Shown one piece after another: positions 1 through 7,993 of a stretch of 64,000 nt of DNA. The notes beneath the pieces are model-generated. The model saw only the letters and a program-made list of their open reading frames with translations. It was not told the origin of the DNA and searched no databases. This DNA comes from Lacipirellula parvula (GTDB taxonomy: Bacteria; Planctomycetota; Planctomycetia; Pirellulales; Lacipirellulaceae): the NCBI RefSeq assembly GCF_009177095.1, contig NZ_AP021861.1:6678501-6742500 (forward strand), in the 5' to 3' direction. The first letter of the stretch is position 1. Every line of letters begins with the position of its first letter. The position numbers and the translations under genes were made by a program.

Positions 1-48
1 CCCGCTTCAACATCGACAGTAACGCGATCAACGAACATGGAACGACTC

Positions 49-84
49 AAAAAAAACAGGGATGCACCCACCGGCGCATCCCTG
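49..84 (-). terminator. Intrinsic terminator after rpmA
   Basis: On the minus strand a 9-bp stem (CAGGGATGC / GCATCCCTG) with a 10-base loop is followed directly by a run of eight T. It lies about 40 bases after the rpmA stop codon and is a textbook rho-independent terminator. Confidence 0.85.
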
Positions 85-120
85 GCGAAATCTAATCAAA
101 CAACGCGACGCGTCAGCCGA

Positions 121-378
121 CTAGTTGACCGACGGTTCCGGAACGATGTTCACGCGGCGACCTTCTTGGTCGAACAACACGCGACCTTCGGTAAGCGCGA
201 ACAGCGTGTAGTCCTTGCCTTGACCGACGTTCTTGCCGGCGCGGAACTTCGAACCGAGCTGGCGAACGATAATGCTGCCAGCCGTCACGAGTTGACCGCC
301 GAAGCGCTTGACGCCGCGACGTTGACCGTTCGAATCGCGACCGTTGCGGCTCGAACCTTGACCCTTCTTATGTGCCAT
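121..378 (-). CDS. rpmA: Ribosomal protein bL27
   Basis: Large-subunit protein bL27, whose N-terminal tail reaches the peptidyl transferase centre of the 50S subunit. The 85-residue product has the family length, starts [16 protein letters not shown] without the cleaved extension seen in Firmicutes, and carries the core signature [19 protein letters not shown] (about residues 38-57). In most bacteria rplU (bL21) lies just upstream in the same operon. Here the upstream neighbour on the same strand is an unrelated secreted protein gene, so rpmA looks monocistronic, ending at the terminator at 49-84. Confidence 0.97.
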   Translation of the reverse strand: MAHKKGQGSSRNGRDSNGQRRGVKRFGGQLVTAGSIIVRQLGSKFRAGKNVGQGKDYTLFALTEGRVLFDQEGRRVNIVPEPSVN

Positions 379-497
379 TGCAGAAGACCTTCGACTGTAA
401 ACGTTAGGCTAAAGGAAAAATCGATGCCGCGGCGAGGTCGCTGACCTCCAGCCTACGGACGACTAGTCCACAGCCCGAGATTCCGAGTCCGGCGATT

Positions 498-1490
498 CTA
501 CCGGTAAACCCAGCGATAGGCAACGCCTTCGCCGGAGTCATAGAAATCGGCCCGCTGGGGGGCGGTTCCGAAGCGAACTTCCCGCTCATTCTGGCCGATA
601 TCGTCGCCAGGACGCCAAAAGTTAAGCTGGAGCGTCTTGTAGGTGAATTTCCGCCCGGTCCCCGGGGCATCCCCCTTTTTGAAGACCCCCTTGGGATCGG
701 TCCAGGCAAGGCCGTTCGACAGCCCCCGGACGTAGATCGAGAAGAAATCGATCTGCGGGTCGACGTCTTCCCACATCGCCACGCCCCACATGCCTTCCTG
801 GGTGCGGCCGGCTTCGACCTTCAGCAACTGGTTGGCCAGGTCGACGCTGTTGTAGAGCTTGCCTCGCGGCATCTCGCGCTGCTCAATCGGGCCGAGCGCC
901 GTCGGCACGATCCGATCGAGGTAAGACTTCCGCACCCGCTGGCCGCCGGAGCGGTCGTTGCTCGTTAGCACGAGTTCGGGAATGAAGCGAATCTCGTCGG
1001 TGCTCTTCTCCACGGTCTCGAAGGTGCCGTCGGGGTTTGCCTTGCCGGTGAGCCCGGCGCCGGTGTTCCGCACACGGTAGACCATATACCAGATTTGCTT
1101 GCGCTGAACGCGGCCGCTCGGCTGCGGGACGTCGACCTCGATCATCCGCAGCGGTTTGAACGCGAATTCCAGGCACCAGACGTCGTTGATGAAGACCGCG
1201 TCTTTGGCCATCTCGTAGAGCGTGCGGCTCTTGGTGGTCGTCGACGCCGGTTCCCACTGCAAACTGGTCTCGGAGAGGATTTCCGGGATGTCGTGGTGGC
1301 TGATGACATCCGCGCGATCAACCGACGGAGGAATCGTCGTCAGCACGCCCGGGGCGAATTCGCCGGGAGCGGGCGCGACGTTGGCCGTCACTTGAGCAGG
1401 TTCTTGGGCGCTGACCGCGGCGGCTCCGCAAGCGAGCGACGCCAGCGCGCACATGAGTGCCAAAGAACGGGAAAGTCGATCGCTGCGCAT
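498..1490 (-). CDS. Secreted protein of unknown function
   Basis: A 330-residue protein with a clear Sec signal peptide: MRSDRLSR, then a hydrophobic stretch to about residue 28 ending SAQ, the likely cleavage site. The mature part begins Pro/Ala-rich and then becomes a globular region with many aromatic residues (for example QIWYMVYRVRNTGAG and SIYVRGLSNGLAWTDPKG). No catalytic motif or transmembrane segment is visible after the signal. I do not recognise a characterised family; the style suggests a planctomycete-specific exported protein. It sits upstream of rpmA on the same strand with about 120 bases between them. Cell-envelope or periplasmic location is an inference from the signal peptide. 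Confidence 0.75.
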   Translation of the reverse strand: MRSDRLSRSLALMCALASLACGAAAVSAQEPAQVTANVAPAPGEFAPGVLTTIPPSVDRADVISHHDIPEILSETSLQWEPASTTTKSRTLYEMAKDAVFINDVWCLEFAFKPLRMIEVDVPQPSGRVQRKQIWYMVYRVRNTGAGLTGKANPDGTFETVEKSTDEIRFIPELVLTSNDRSGGQRVRKSYLDRIVPTALGPIEQREMPRGKLYNSVDLANQLLKVEAGRTQEGMWGVAMWEDVDPQIDFFSIYVRGLSNGLAWTDPKGVFKKGDAPGTGRKFTYKTLQLNFWRPGDDIGQNEREVRFGTAPQRADFYDSGEGVAYRWVYR

Positions 1491-1728
1491 GAGATGCTGT
1501 TCCGGGAAACTGACGTAACGTCCGTCGCCGCACGAGCCATCCTATGCAAGGCGAGAAGGATCCTGACTTTAGACGTCCCTGCAGTATAAATGCCCTGCCC
1601 CGCAGCAGCAAACTTCGCCCCGTCGCCCCAGCCTTCCCGCGGCCGTTTTTTCGTGGTTTTATCGGCGGAAACAGGCGAAGAGCCCCCGAGGCCGTACAAC
1701 CGGCAAATCTGCCGACCGCTACTCGGCC

Positions 1729-1819
1729 TGTGGGAGGGGTCTCCGACCCCGACTCAGCGTCGCGCTACCGATTCCGCTCGGCGTGGCGAGTGAAATCGGC
1801 GTCGGAGACGCCTCCCACA
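1729..1819. repeat. Imperfect inverted repeat, TGTGGGAGG type
   Basis: The left arm starts TGTGGGAGGGGTCTCCGACC and the right arm ends GTCGGAGACGCCTCCCACA. The arms are near reverse complements around a ~45-base middle that itself contains a second partial inverted repeat (CGATTCCGCTC against GAGTGAAATCG). It resembles the intergenic palindromic repeats seen elsewhere in the window, but this word occurs only once here. Confidence 0.6.
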
Positions 1820-1855
1820 AACACTGCTTCGGGCCGCCCCGCCCGAAAACGACGA

Positions 1856-1896
1856 TGCCCCGTGGACGCCCAGCCAAGCCGGCAATCCACGGGGCA
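1856..1896 (-). terminator. Probable terminator after EF-hand gene
   Basis: TGCCCCGTGGA and TCCACGGGGCA form an 11-bp stem with a ~19-base loop, about 80 bases after the EF-hand stop codon on the minus strand. The tail on that strand reads TCGTCGTTTTC, only moderately T-rich, so termination efficiency is uncertain. Confidence 0.55.
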
Positions 1897-1978
1897 AACG
1901 CGGTGTCACTATCTTCGGCTTGGACCGCCCACCGGGGGCCGCCCAATTGGCCCCGATGGCGTCCAAGCGAGTTCGCCG

Positions 1979-2782
1979 TTACGCCGACTTTTCGTCAGCC
2001 GACTCGGCTTCCTTCTTTTCCTCTTTGTCGCCCTTCTTCTTGTCGGCCTTATCGGACTTGGCGTCGGCCTTTTCGGTCTTGCTCGAGGCGGCTTCTTCAC
2101 GGTCGCCGCGACCACGGCCACGACGCTCACCCTCGCCACGCGGCGGACGACCTTCCGGGCCGCCAGGGCCGCCGGGACCACCGAAGCCACGCGGGCCGCG
2201 GGCGACGATCCGCTCGTGCAACGTCCGCATCAGCGTCTCGAACTCTTCGACGCTCAGTTGGTCGTTCTTGTCGGCGTCGAACTCCTTGAACAATTCAGCC
2301 GGCGGCGGACCCATCGGGCGGAAGCCGGGGCCAGGGCCGGGGCCTTCAGGACCACGCGGGCCGCGTCCGGGACCACCGGGGCCACCAGGACCGCCCGGTC
2401 CGCGACCTTCCCCACGACGACCGTCTGGCGGACCGCCGGGACCGGGACCATCTGGACCGCGTCCCTCAGGGCCACGTGCTCCAGGCCCGCGTCCTTCCGG
2501 TCCGCGCCCGCCAGGACCACGACCCTCGCGGGGGCCGCGTTCGCCAAATTGCTCGCGACGGAACTCGCGGGCCTTCTCGCGTTCGCTGTCGCTTAGTTCG
2601 CCATCGCCGTCTTCGTCGAAACGCTTGAGCATCCGCTCGCGCATCTCTTCGCGGCTCGGGCGGTCGGCGCCCTCGGACTTCGGCGGCTTATCGGCTGGCT
2701 TTTCTGTTTCGTCATCGGCTTGGGCAACGCTCGCTAGCGACGCCAACATCAACGTCGCGCAGCCGTATCGTAGGAATCTCAT
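1979..2782 (-). CDS. Secreted EF-hand protein with Gly/Pro/Arg-rich linker
   Basis: A 267-residue exported protein. The signal peptide covers about residues 1-22 (ends VAQA). Two EF-hand calcium loops are visible: FDEDGDGELSDSE near residues 55-67 and FDADKNDQLSVEE near 165-177. Between them runs about 90 residues of Gly-, Pro-, Arg- and Glu-rich repeats (GRGPGGRGPEG style). The C-terminus is a highly charged Lys/Glu/Asp/Ser tail. Pairs of EF-hands separated by low-complexity linkers are common in secreted planctomycete proteins. Calcium binding follows from the loop residues; the cellular role is unknown. The repetitive DNA opens long false frames on both strands, and the frame chosen here is the only one with a signal peptide and EF-hands. 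Confidence 0.85.
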   Translation of the reverse strand: MRFLRYGCATLMLASLASVAQADDETEKPADKPPKSEGADRPSREEMRERMLKRFDEDGDGELSDSEREKAREFRREQFGERGPREGRGPGGRGPEGRGPGARGPEGRGPDGPGPGGPPDGRRGEGRGPGGPGGPGGPGRGPRGPEGPGPGPGFRPMGPPPAELFKEFDADKNDQLSVEEFETLMRTLHERIVARGPRGFGGPGGPGGPEGRPPRGEGERRGRGRGDREEAASSKTEKADAKSDKADKKKGDKEEKKEAESADEKSA

Positions 2783-2934
2783 GGTTCACCTCACGCCTGG
2801 GATAAGGGGAGTCTTCTACTGTTCCTGCGGCCCGCAAGAAACGTGACCGCTAAGACAATTAACTCCATCCCGATGGAGAGGTTTCGAAGCGAAAAAGAAA
2901 GTTTTCTCGACCGAATTCGGTAAAGAAACCTGCC

Positions 2935-3771
2935 TCAAACGTGGCGAAGCGCAGGATCGGTCGCTAGGCGCCAACGGAGCGTCTCCGGCCGGCCGCCGGC
3001 TAGCAAATCCCGCGGCGAACCATAACGCTGCGCCGGGACAAGCAAAGCGTCTGCTTCGATCTCAATTGCGGCCACGTCGAAACGCCACGGCGCGGCATGC
3101 GCGACGCCCCGATCGGGCTGGTCAGCAACGGCAGCCCCCGCGCCCGAGAGCGCCATTTCGACGGGCGTGCCGCGGCCGGCGACATATGGCTCCTTCGCGT
3201 CCGAGCGTACCTCTCCGCCCGTCGGACAGCGGCAGCAGAACCAGAGGCTCGCCTCGTCGAAGCCCCACAGCCACTCCAGCGCTTCGTCGGCGACCGCGCG
3301 ATCGCGAGCGTCGGGATCGTACGATTTCCATTCGGAGAACCACGCCTCGCGACGCGACGTGAGTTCAGCCAGCCACGCCTGGGCGCGCGGCTCGAACCGC
3401 GCGTGCTCGGAATGCTCAAGCAACCGGATGAAGTGGCCGCTGGTCATCCAGGCGGCAAGCGGGCCGATTTCTTTGGCCGCCGCGATCGACCGCGACCAGA
3501 TTGCCGTCGCATCGCCGACTTCCAACTCCATGAACGAAAGCGGGCGGCCAAGCTTCGCGTCGAGCCGCGGAGCCTCTTCCCATTCGCGCCAGCCATCGTC
3601 GTGCGCAGCGATCGCAACGAGGACTTCGTCACGAATGAGCGAGGCGCTCTCCGCGGAAAATCGTCCGCGACAGTGCGATGCAAGCTGTGCGCTAATGCGG
3701 GCGTGTTCGATTTGCGAGATGAGCGCCCAGCCGGGGGAACCGTCTGCCAGTTGCACGTCTCGCCGGATCAT
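2935..3771 (-). CDS. DUF3891 family protein
   Basis: A 278-residue cytoplasmic-looking protein that begins MIRRDVQLADGSPGWALISQ and continues with the EHARISAQLA stretch typical of DUF3891. The start at 3771 is chosen because family similarity begins there; the open frame extends upstream to 3870 with unlike, low-complexity sequence. Conserved-looking His/Asp clusters (QIEHARIS, AIAAHDDGWREWEE) resemble a metal-binding helical bundle of HD-like type, but this is an inference. No enzymatic activity is established for the family. It is separated by hairpins from its neighbours and is probably transcribed alone. Confidence 0.75.
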   Translation of the reverse strand: MIRRDVQLADGSPGWALISQIEHARISAQLASHCRGRFSAESASLIRDEVLVAIAAHDDGWREWEEAPRLDAKLGRPLSFMELEVGDATAIWSRSIAAAKEIGPLAAWMTSGHFIRLLEHSEHARFEPRAQAWLAELTSRREAWFSEWKSYDPDARDRAVADEALEWLWGFDEASLWFCCRCPTGGEVRSDAKEPYVAGRGTPVEMALSGAGAAVADQPDRGVAHAAPWRFDVAAIEIEADALLVPAQRYGSPRDLLAGGRPETLRWRLATDPALRHV

Positions 3772-3935
3772 CGGTGGCTTTCTCCGCGAGACGTTGGGCT
3801 TCGGCCTGTTACGACAATCCTGCTTAGAAGCCGATGCAGCGTTTGAGCTCTTGGTTGCGCAGAAGAGCACGAGCGATCAGACAATCAACAAGAATGCTCA
3901 CGCCTGCAGTATACCTCACTAAGTCGGAGGCTATT

Positions 3936-3975
3936 CAAAGCCAAACGGGCGGTCGCGACGTTGCGCGACCGCCCG
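3936..3975 (-). terminator. Terminator after fructose-bisphosphate aldolase
   Basis: On the minus strand, CGGGCGGTCGCG and CGCGACCGCCCG form a perfect 12-bp stem with a 6-base loop, followed by TTTGGCTTT. It lies about 40 bases after the aldolase stop codon. Confidence 0.8.
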
Positions 3976-4014
3976 CTGGGCATGCAATCTCGGTTCTCGA
4001 ACCAGCCGATTCGC

Positions 4015-5052
4015 TTACTTGTAGTAGCTCGCGAACTGCTCGGTCGAGACTGGCTTAATCTTCGGAGCGTGGCCGGCCTGACCGAAGGCAACCATGCGGT
4101 CGATGCAGACTTGCTTCATCGCGTCGCGGGCCGGCTTCATGTAGTCGCGGGGGTCGAACTTCTCCGGCGATTCGGCAAAGACCTTGCGGATGGCGCCGGT
4201 GATCGCGAGCCGGTTGTCGGTGTCGACGTTGATCTTGCGAACGCCGTGCTTGATGCCGCGTTGGATCTCTTCGACCGGCACGCCCCACGTCGGCTTCAAG
4301 TGGCCGCCGTACTTGTTGATGATGTCCTGCAGTTCCTTCGGCACGCTGCTGCTGCCGTGCATCACGAGGTGGCAGTTCGGCAGACGCTTGTGGATCTCGA
4401 CGATGCGGTCCATCGCCAGCACTTCGCCAGTCGGGGCCGAGGTGAACTTGTAGGCGCCGTGGCTGGTGCCGATGGCGACGGCCAGGGCGTCGACCTTCGT
4501 ATCCTTGACGAATTGCTCGGCTTCGGCCGGATCGGTGAGCAGCTGATCGTGCGACAGGACGCCGGTGGCGCCGTGGCCGTCTTCTTGCTCGCCTTCGCCG
4601 CTGACCAGCGAGCCGAGGCAGCCGAGTTCGCCTTCAACCGAGACGCCGACGGCGTGGGCCATCTTCGTGACTTCGCTGGTGACCTTCACGTTGTAGGCGT
4701 AGTCGGCGGGCGACTTGCCGTCGGCTTGCAGCGAGCCGTCCATCATGACGCTGGTGAAGCCGTTCTCGATGGCGCTCTTGCAGGTGTCGGGGCTGTTGCC
4801 GTGATCTTGGTGCATCGCCATCGGGATGCCGGGGTAGAGTTCGGCGGCGGCCAGCATGAGATGGCGGAGGTAGTTGTCTTGCGAGTAGGAACGGGCGCCG
4901 CGGCTCGCCTGAACGATAACCGGCGATTCAGTCTCGCGAGCAGCTTCCATGATCGACTGGATCTGCTCCATGTTGTTCACGTTGAAGGCGGCCAGACCGT
5001 AGTTGTTCTCGGCGGCGTGATCCAAAAGCAGACGCAGGGGTACCAGGGGCAT
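4015..5052 (-). CDS. fba: Fructose-bisphosphate aldolase, class II
   Basis: Zn-dependent aldolase that interconverts fructose 1,6-bisphosphate with dihydroxyacetone phosphate and glyceraldehyde 3-phosphate in glycolysis and gluconeogenesis. The 345-residue length fits the class II Calvin-cycle-type subfamily (CbbA/FbaA-like). Key residues are visible: the catalytic Asp and first Zn His in MHQDHGN (D83, H84), the EGELGCLGS segment near 140-148, H198 in [10 protein letters not shown]232 in MHGSSS, and the phosphate-binding NVDTD near 275-279. A strong Shine-Dalgarno (GAGGAG) lies 7 bases before the ATG. Upstream is a perfect small palindrome over the likely promoter (see 5134-5160). It appears monocistronic. 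No RuBisCO or phosphoribulokinase gene is in view, so a Calvin cycle role is not implied. Confidence 0.96.
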   Translation of the reverse strand: MPLVPLRLLLDHAAENNYGLAAFNVNNMEQIQSIMEAARETESPVIVQASRGARSYSQDNYLRHLMLAAAELYPGIPMAMHQDHGNSPDTCKSAIENGFTSVMMDGSLQADGKSPADYAYNVKVTSEVTKMAHAVGVSVEGELGCLGSLVSGEGEQEDGHGATGVLSHDQLLTDPAEAEQFVKDTKVDALAVAIGTSHGAYKFTSAPTGEVLAMDRIVEIHKRLPNCHLVMHGSSSVPKELQDIINKYGGHLKPTWGVPVEEIQRGIKHGVRKINVDTDNRLAITGAIRKVFAESPEKFDPRDYMKPARDAMKQVCIDRMVAFGQAGHAPKIKPVSTEQFASYYK

Positions 5053-5582
5053 ATTAAACTCCTCGAATCGTTAGGCTCGTCGAACCATCGGGCCGGCCCA
5101 AATAGCCGACCGCTTTGCCGCCGAAAGCCCCCCATTCTAGCAACTTGCTAGACGCTCCAAGAGGGGGTCGAAAACTGCTACTTCTCGCACCAAACGTGCT
5201 AATTCCGGCCTACTCTTCGCTCAATGACATTTGAGTTTTGCGTCACTTCGGGGGGCCCCACTAATATGGTGCAAAAGTCGGTACATCGCCGCCGGACGAA
5301 TCACCATTCGCCCGCGATTTGCCGATGTTTTCACTGTTTTTAGGATGGCCCGGCGCGGCGACTTTTGCGTTTTTCGCCTCAGCGCAAAACGTGCATAAGT
5401 CGCAATCTCTGGCAGGATCATCGCATTCACGACGCCATCCCAAACGAACTATCGAGAATGTAATCCGTCGGAATCAGCCGCCGCCGCTACGGCGCATCGC
5501 TAGATTCAACCCTAACTTATCGCCGCGAGATCGATCATTGCAGCTGGCCGTTTCGGCCATCTGGCGCCGACTGAATGCGCTG
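5053..5582. other. 530-base gene-free spacer upstream of fba
   Basis: It contains the fba leader, the putative fba promoter with a palindromic operator (5134-5160), and about 400 further bases in which I see no credible gene, RNA gene or repeat. The short open frames across it lack ribosome-binding sites and family resemblance. Confidence 0.55.
5134..5160 (-). promoter_or_regulatory. Putative fba promoter with operator palindrome
   Basis: Reading the minus strand, TTGGAG (5155-5160), a 15-base spacer and TAGAAT (5134-5139) resemble a sigma-70 promoter with a short spacer. A perfect 7-bp inverted repeat around one base, CTAGCAACTTGCTAG at 5137-5151, overlaps the -10 box and would suit a dimeric repressor. 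The leader to the ATG would be about 75 bases. Confidence 0.45.
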
Positions 5583-6452
5583 CTACTTCTTTTCAGCGAG
5601 AATCTCGCTCGGCGGCACCTGCATTAGGCGGATAAGAATGAGCTTGCGCTCGTCGCGGCCGGCGGCGCTCGCGGTGTGGAAGACGCCGCCCAAGCTGGCT
5701 TTGGCGTCGGGGAGGCAGCCGACGACCAACAACTCGCCTGGCGTGAGATTCGCCTCCATCGCCAGATCGTTGAACACCTCGCGCTCGCGCGAGGGAATCG
5801 ACATGAAGATTCCCTGATCGCTGCCGGCGTAACGTTGCTTCATCTCCCCGTGGTGCAGCTCGGGAATCAACCGTACGCGCACCTGCTGGCCGGGAATCGA
5901 CTCGGCCTCCAGCGCGTAAACGCCTTGCATCTGACGAAAGGTTTTGCCGCCGATCGAACTGCCGCTGCTGATGAGCACCTGAGCCTCGTCGCGGAGCTCC
6001 GAAACTTGTATCGACGTCGGCTCGCGACGCTTCACCTGCACGACGCGGCGCGTCACGCGCGGCATCGCAGTCTGATCGGTGATGACCCGCGAGGCGGATT
6101 CTTCTTCGGCGTCGCTCTTCAGGGCAAGCAGCTTGGAGAGGTCTTCCGGCAACGTCCCGCCGACGACGCCGACGCGGAGGCCGTTAGCGATCAGTTTTCG
6201 CCGCAGGTCGGCGTCAAACTCTTGTTCGTCGATTCGCTCCCAGAGGGCGTCGGCTTTCTTCTCTTGATCGAGCGGAATGCGAGCCTGAAAGATTTCGAGC
6301 GTGACGCTGTCGCTTGACGTCTTCACCGGCTTCAACAGCGAATCGAATGCTTGCTCGGGTGGCTTGTCGAATACCGTGCAGCCGAGCGCAATCATTGCAG
6401 CGCAGCTGAGAAGCCAAGCATTGCGGCAGATTGATGGCGAGGGCGAAGGCAT
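5583..6452 (-). CDS. Putative lipoprotein of unknown function
   Basis: A 289-residue protein with a lipoprotein signal peptide: a hydrophobic run (WLLSCAAMIALGC) ending in a lipobox-like IALGC with the acceptor Cys near residue 25, so it is probably membrane-anchored. The mature part is soluble, with charged helical segments (FQARIPLDQEKKADALWERI) and a C-terminal region with mixed strands (QQVRVRLIPELHHGEMKQRY, GELLVVGCLPDAKASLGGVF). No enzymatic motif is visible. I do not recognise a named family; it resembles conserved planctomycete envelope proteins. It is transcribed alone; the spacers on both sides hold no other gene. Confidence 0.72.
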   Translation of the reverse strand: MPSPSPSICRNAWLLSCAAMIALGCTVFDKPPEQAFDSLLKPVKTSSDSVTLEIFQARIPLDQEKKADALWERIDEQEFDADLRRKLIANGLRVGVVGGTLPEDLSKLLALKSDAEEESASRVITDQTAMPRVTRRVVQVKRREPTSIQVSELRDEAQVLISSGSSIGGKTFRQMQGVYALEAESIPGQQVRVRLIPELHHGEMKQRYAGSDQGIFMSIPSREREVFNDLAMEANLTPGELLVVGCLPDAKASLGGVFHTASAAGRDERKLILIRLMQVPPSEILAEKK

Positions 6453-6579
6453 GTGTGCCGTGAGAACCAGCCGGTGACGGAGCGAGAAGCTGGCGGACGT
6501 TACAAATTGCGACAGACGGCGTCAACGGCGAGTGGGTGCTAGCACGAGCTAAGCTACGCATCGAGCCTAGCGTGCTGCT

Positions 6580-6605
6580 GGACTGGTCGCTTAAGCGACC
6601 AGTCC
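6580..6605. repeat. Perfect 26-base palindrome, GGACTGGTCGC family
   Basis: GGACTGGTCGC, TTAA and GCGACCAGTCC form a perfect palindrome between the lipoprotein gene and the metallopeptidase-like gene. A near-identical copy (mismatches in the stem and loop) lies between rpoB and rpoC at 37055-37080, so this is a dispersed hairpin repeat rather than a one-off terminator. Confidence 0.75.
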
Positions 6606-6661
6606 AATGCGGGCTCCATACCGTGGGCAAAGCGCGAAGCTGGGCTGAAGAGCACGCTCGA

Positions 6662-7243
6662 TCACGAGGGAATCATCTTCGGCGCGGGCCAGCGCTGGCC
6701 GCGGATGCCGCCGTGCTCGGCGGCAAGCGCGTCGAAGTCCCCTTCCAAGAACTCGTACAGATGCGGCGGCGGATCGCTCGCCAGCCACTTGCGCGTCATG
6801 CGATCCATCAACTCGTCGTACTTGCGCTGCGACGAGCCGTGGGCGTAGCAACGGCCCTCGTGGCGCCGTAGGTCGCCGTCGAAATCGGGGCCAATGTGCC
6901 ACAGCTCGTGGACGATCGTCGAAAGCTTCTCCTCCAGCGGCAAGTTCATGAACCGCGGGAGATAGAAATTGAGGAGGTAGAGATACTCCTGCCCTGCACC
7001 GTCGACTAGCGGCTGAATACGGAGCGTGCGGCCGCGATACTTGCGTTCGGCGCTGCCGCCGGCAAAGCGGAGCGGCGTGAGCGTGGCGAACACGCCGTGC
7101 ATGGCGCGATTTCGAGTCTGGCAGACGCCGATCGCGACGCGATCCATCTCGACGTGGACCATCTCCGGCAGGCGTTGCGCGATGTCCGCGCACACCAACC
7201 GCATCGCAGCGGTGAAGTCGAATCCATTCGACCGACGAGACAT
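6662..7243 (-). CDS. HExxH putative metallopeptidase-like protein
   Basis: A 193-residue soluble protein with a zincin motif: VHELWHIGPDF puts H112, E113 and H116 in a helix, preceded by a strand-like LYLLNFYLPRF. Downstream histidines (H128 in LRRHEG or H135 in CYAHGSS) could supply a third zinc ligand. The organisation resembles small predicted metallopeptidases related to phage or SprT-like proteins. A protease activity is inferred from the motif only. It lies downstream of the rplQ terminator on the same strand and is probably expressed separately from the ribosomal cluster. No signal peptide is seen. Confidence 0.7.
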   Translation of the reverse strand: MSRRSNGFDFTAAMRLVCADIAQRLPEMVHVEMDRVAIGVCQTRNRAMHGVFATLTPLRFAGGSAERKYRGRTLRIQPLVDGAGQEYLYLLNFYLPRFMNLPLEEKLSTIVHELWHIGPDFDGDLRRHEGRCYAHGSSQRKYDELMDRMTRKWLASDPPPHLYEFLEGDFDALAAEHGGIRGQRWPAPKMIPS

Positions 7244-7284
7244 GGCGGATCGCCGTAGATGACAAACGAAACGCAGCTAAAGCT

Positions 7285-7313
7285 AAAAGCCACCCGCAAT
7301 GCGGGTGGCTTTT
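7285..7313 (-). terminator. Terminator of the S10-spc-alpha cluster after rplQ
   Basis: A 13-bp stem (AAAAGCCACCCGC / GCGGGTGGCTTTT, allowing for symmetry) lies about 30 bases after the rplQ stop. A/T runs on both sides make it a likely bidirectional intrinsic terminator. Confidence 0.85.
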
Positions 7314-7343
7314 AGGCTTGAACAATAATCTCAGCAGTGAGGC

Positions 7344-7919
7344 TTACTTCGCAGCGGCGTCGTCGAACGACGGCTTCTGGCTCTTCTGCACGACGCGATC
7401 ACGCACGCCGACAAGTTCCAGAATCGCTTGCTCGCCGGCGTCGCCGAGGCGGACGTTCGGCAGGCGGACGATGCGGGTGTAGCCGCCATCACGGTCGGCA
7501 AAGCGACCAGCGACTTGGCTAAACAACACGGAGACGGCTTGCTTGTCGCCGAGCAACTGCAAGCAGCGACGGCGAGCCGTGACCGACGGAGCAATCGCGG
7601 CAGCCCAGGCGTTCCACTTCGGGCTTTGACGCCAAGCCTTCCACTGCTCGCTGTTGCGCTCGGCATCGGTGCCGTGCTTCGCAGCGGCTTCTTCAGCCAC
7701 GAGCGACTTCTTCGCGATGGTGATGCACTTTTCGACCAGCGGGCGAACTTCCTTCGCCTTCGGCACCGTCGTCGTGATGCGGCCCTTCACCTTGGGCGGA
7801 TTCGGATCGAACTCCGCATCCCGCTCGGTGAGGAACAGCGCACTCGCCAAGAAACGCAACAGAGCGCGCTGATGACTGGGGTTACGCCCTAACTTACGAC
7901 CGGCTCTACGATGACGCAT
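7344..7919 (-). CDS. rplQ: Ribosomal protein bL17
   Basis: bL17 of the 50S subunit, last gene of the alpha operon, in its usual place after rpoA. The N-terminus MRHRRAGRKLGRNPSHQRALLR is the family hallmark. At 191 residues it is much longer than E. coli bL17 (127). The extra length includes a segment around residues 34-50 and a Trp-rich insertion at about 80-112 (EQWKAWRQSPKWNAWAAAIA) that splits the canonical domain. The C-terminal GGYTRIVRLPNVRLGDAG block is intact, so the insertion is an expansion, not damage. Confidence 0.95.
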   Translation of the reverse strand: MRHRRAGRKLGRNPSHQRALLRFLASALFLTERDAEFDPNPPKVKGRITTTVPKAKEVRPLVEKCITIAKKSLVAEEAAAKHGTDAERNSEQWKAWRQSPKWNAWAAAIAPSVTARRRCLQLLGDKQAVSVLFSQVAGRFADRDGGYTRIVRLPNVRLGDAGEQAILELVGVRDRVVQKSQKPSFDDAAAK

Positions 7920-7993
7920 GGCTCTAACTACCTAACGCTGTCTCTCGCTCGGCAACTACGTCGCTCGACGAAAGAAAACTAATTGAACTTAAA

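Larger units (their letters stand above)
1491..1978. other. Gene-free spacer with hairpins
   Basis: Nearly 490 bases between the 498-1490 gene and the EF-hand gene. It holds a long imperfect inverted repeat (about 1729-1819) and a terminator-like hairpin (1856-1896). The right-hand part must contain the 498-1490 gene promoter, but I cannot place it with confidence. Overlapping open frames here have no family resemblance. Confidence 0.6.

Noticed and set aside
1920-2846. Long overlapping frames of Pro/Gly/Arg/Ser repeats antisense to the EF-hand gene
   Set aside because: The repetitive linker DNA keeps all phases open. Only the minus-strand frame 1979-2782 has a signal peptide and EF-hand loops.
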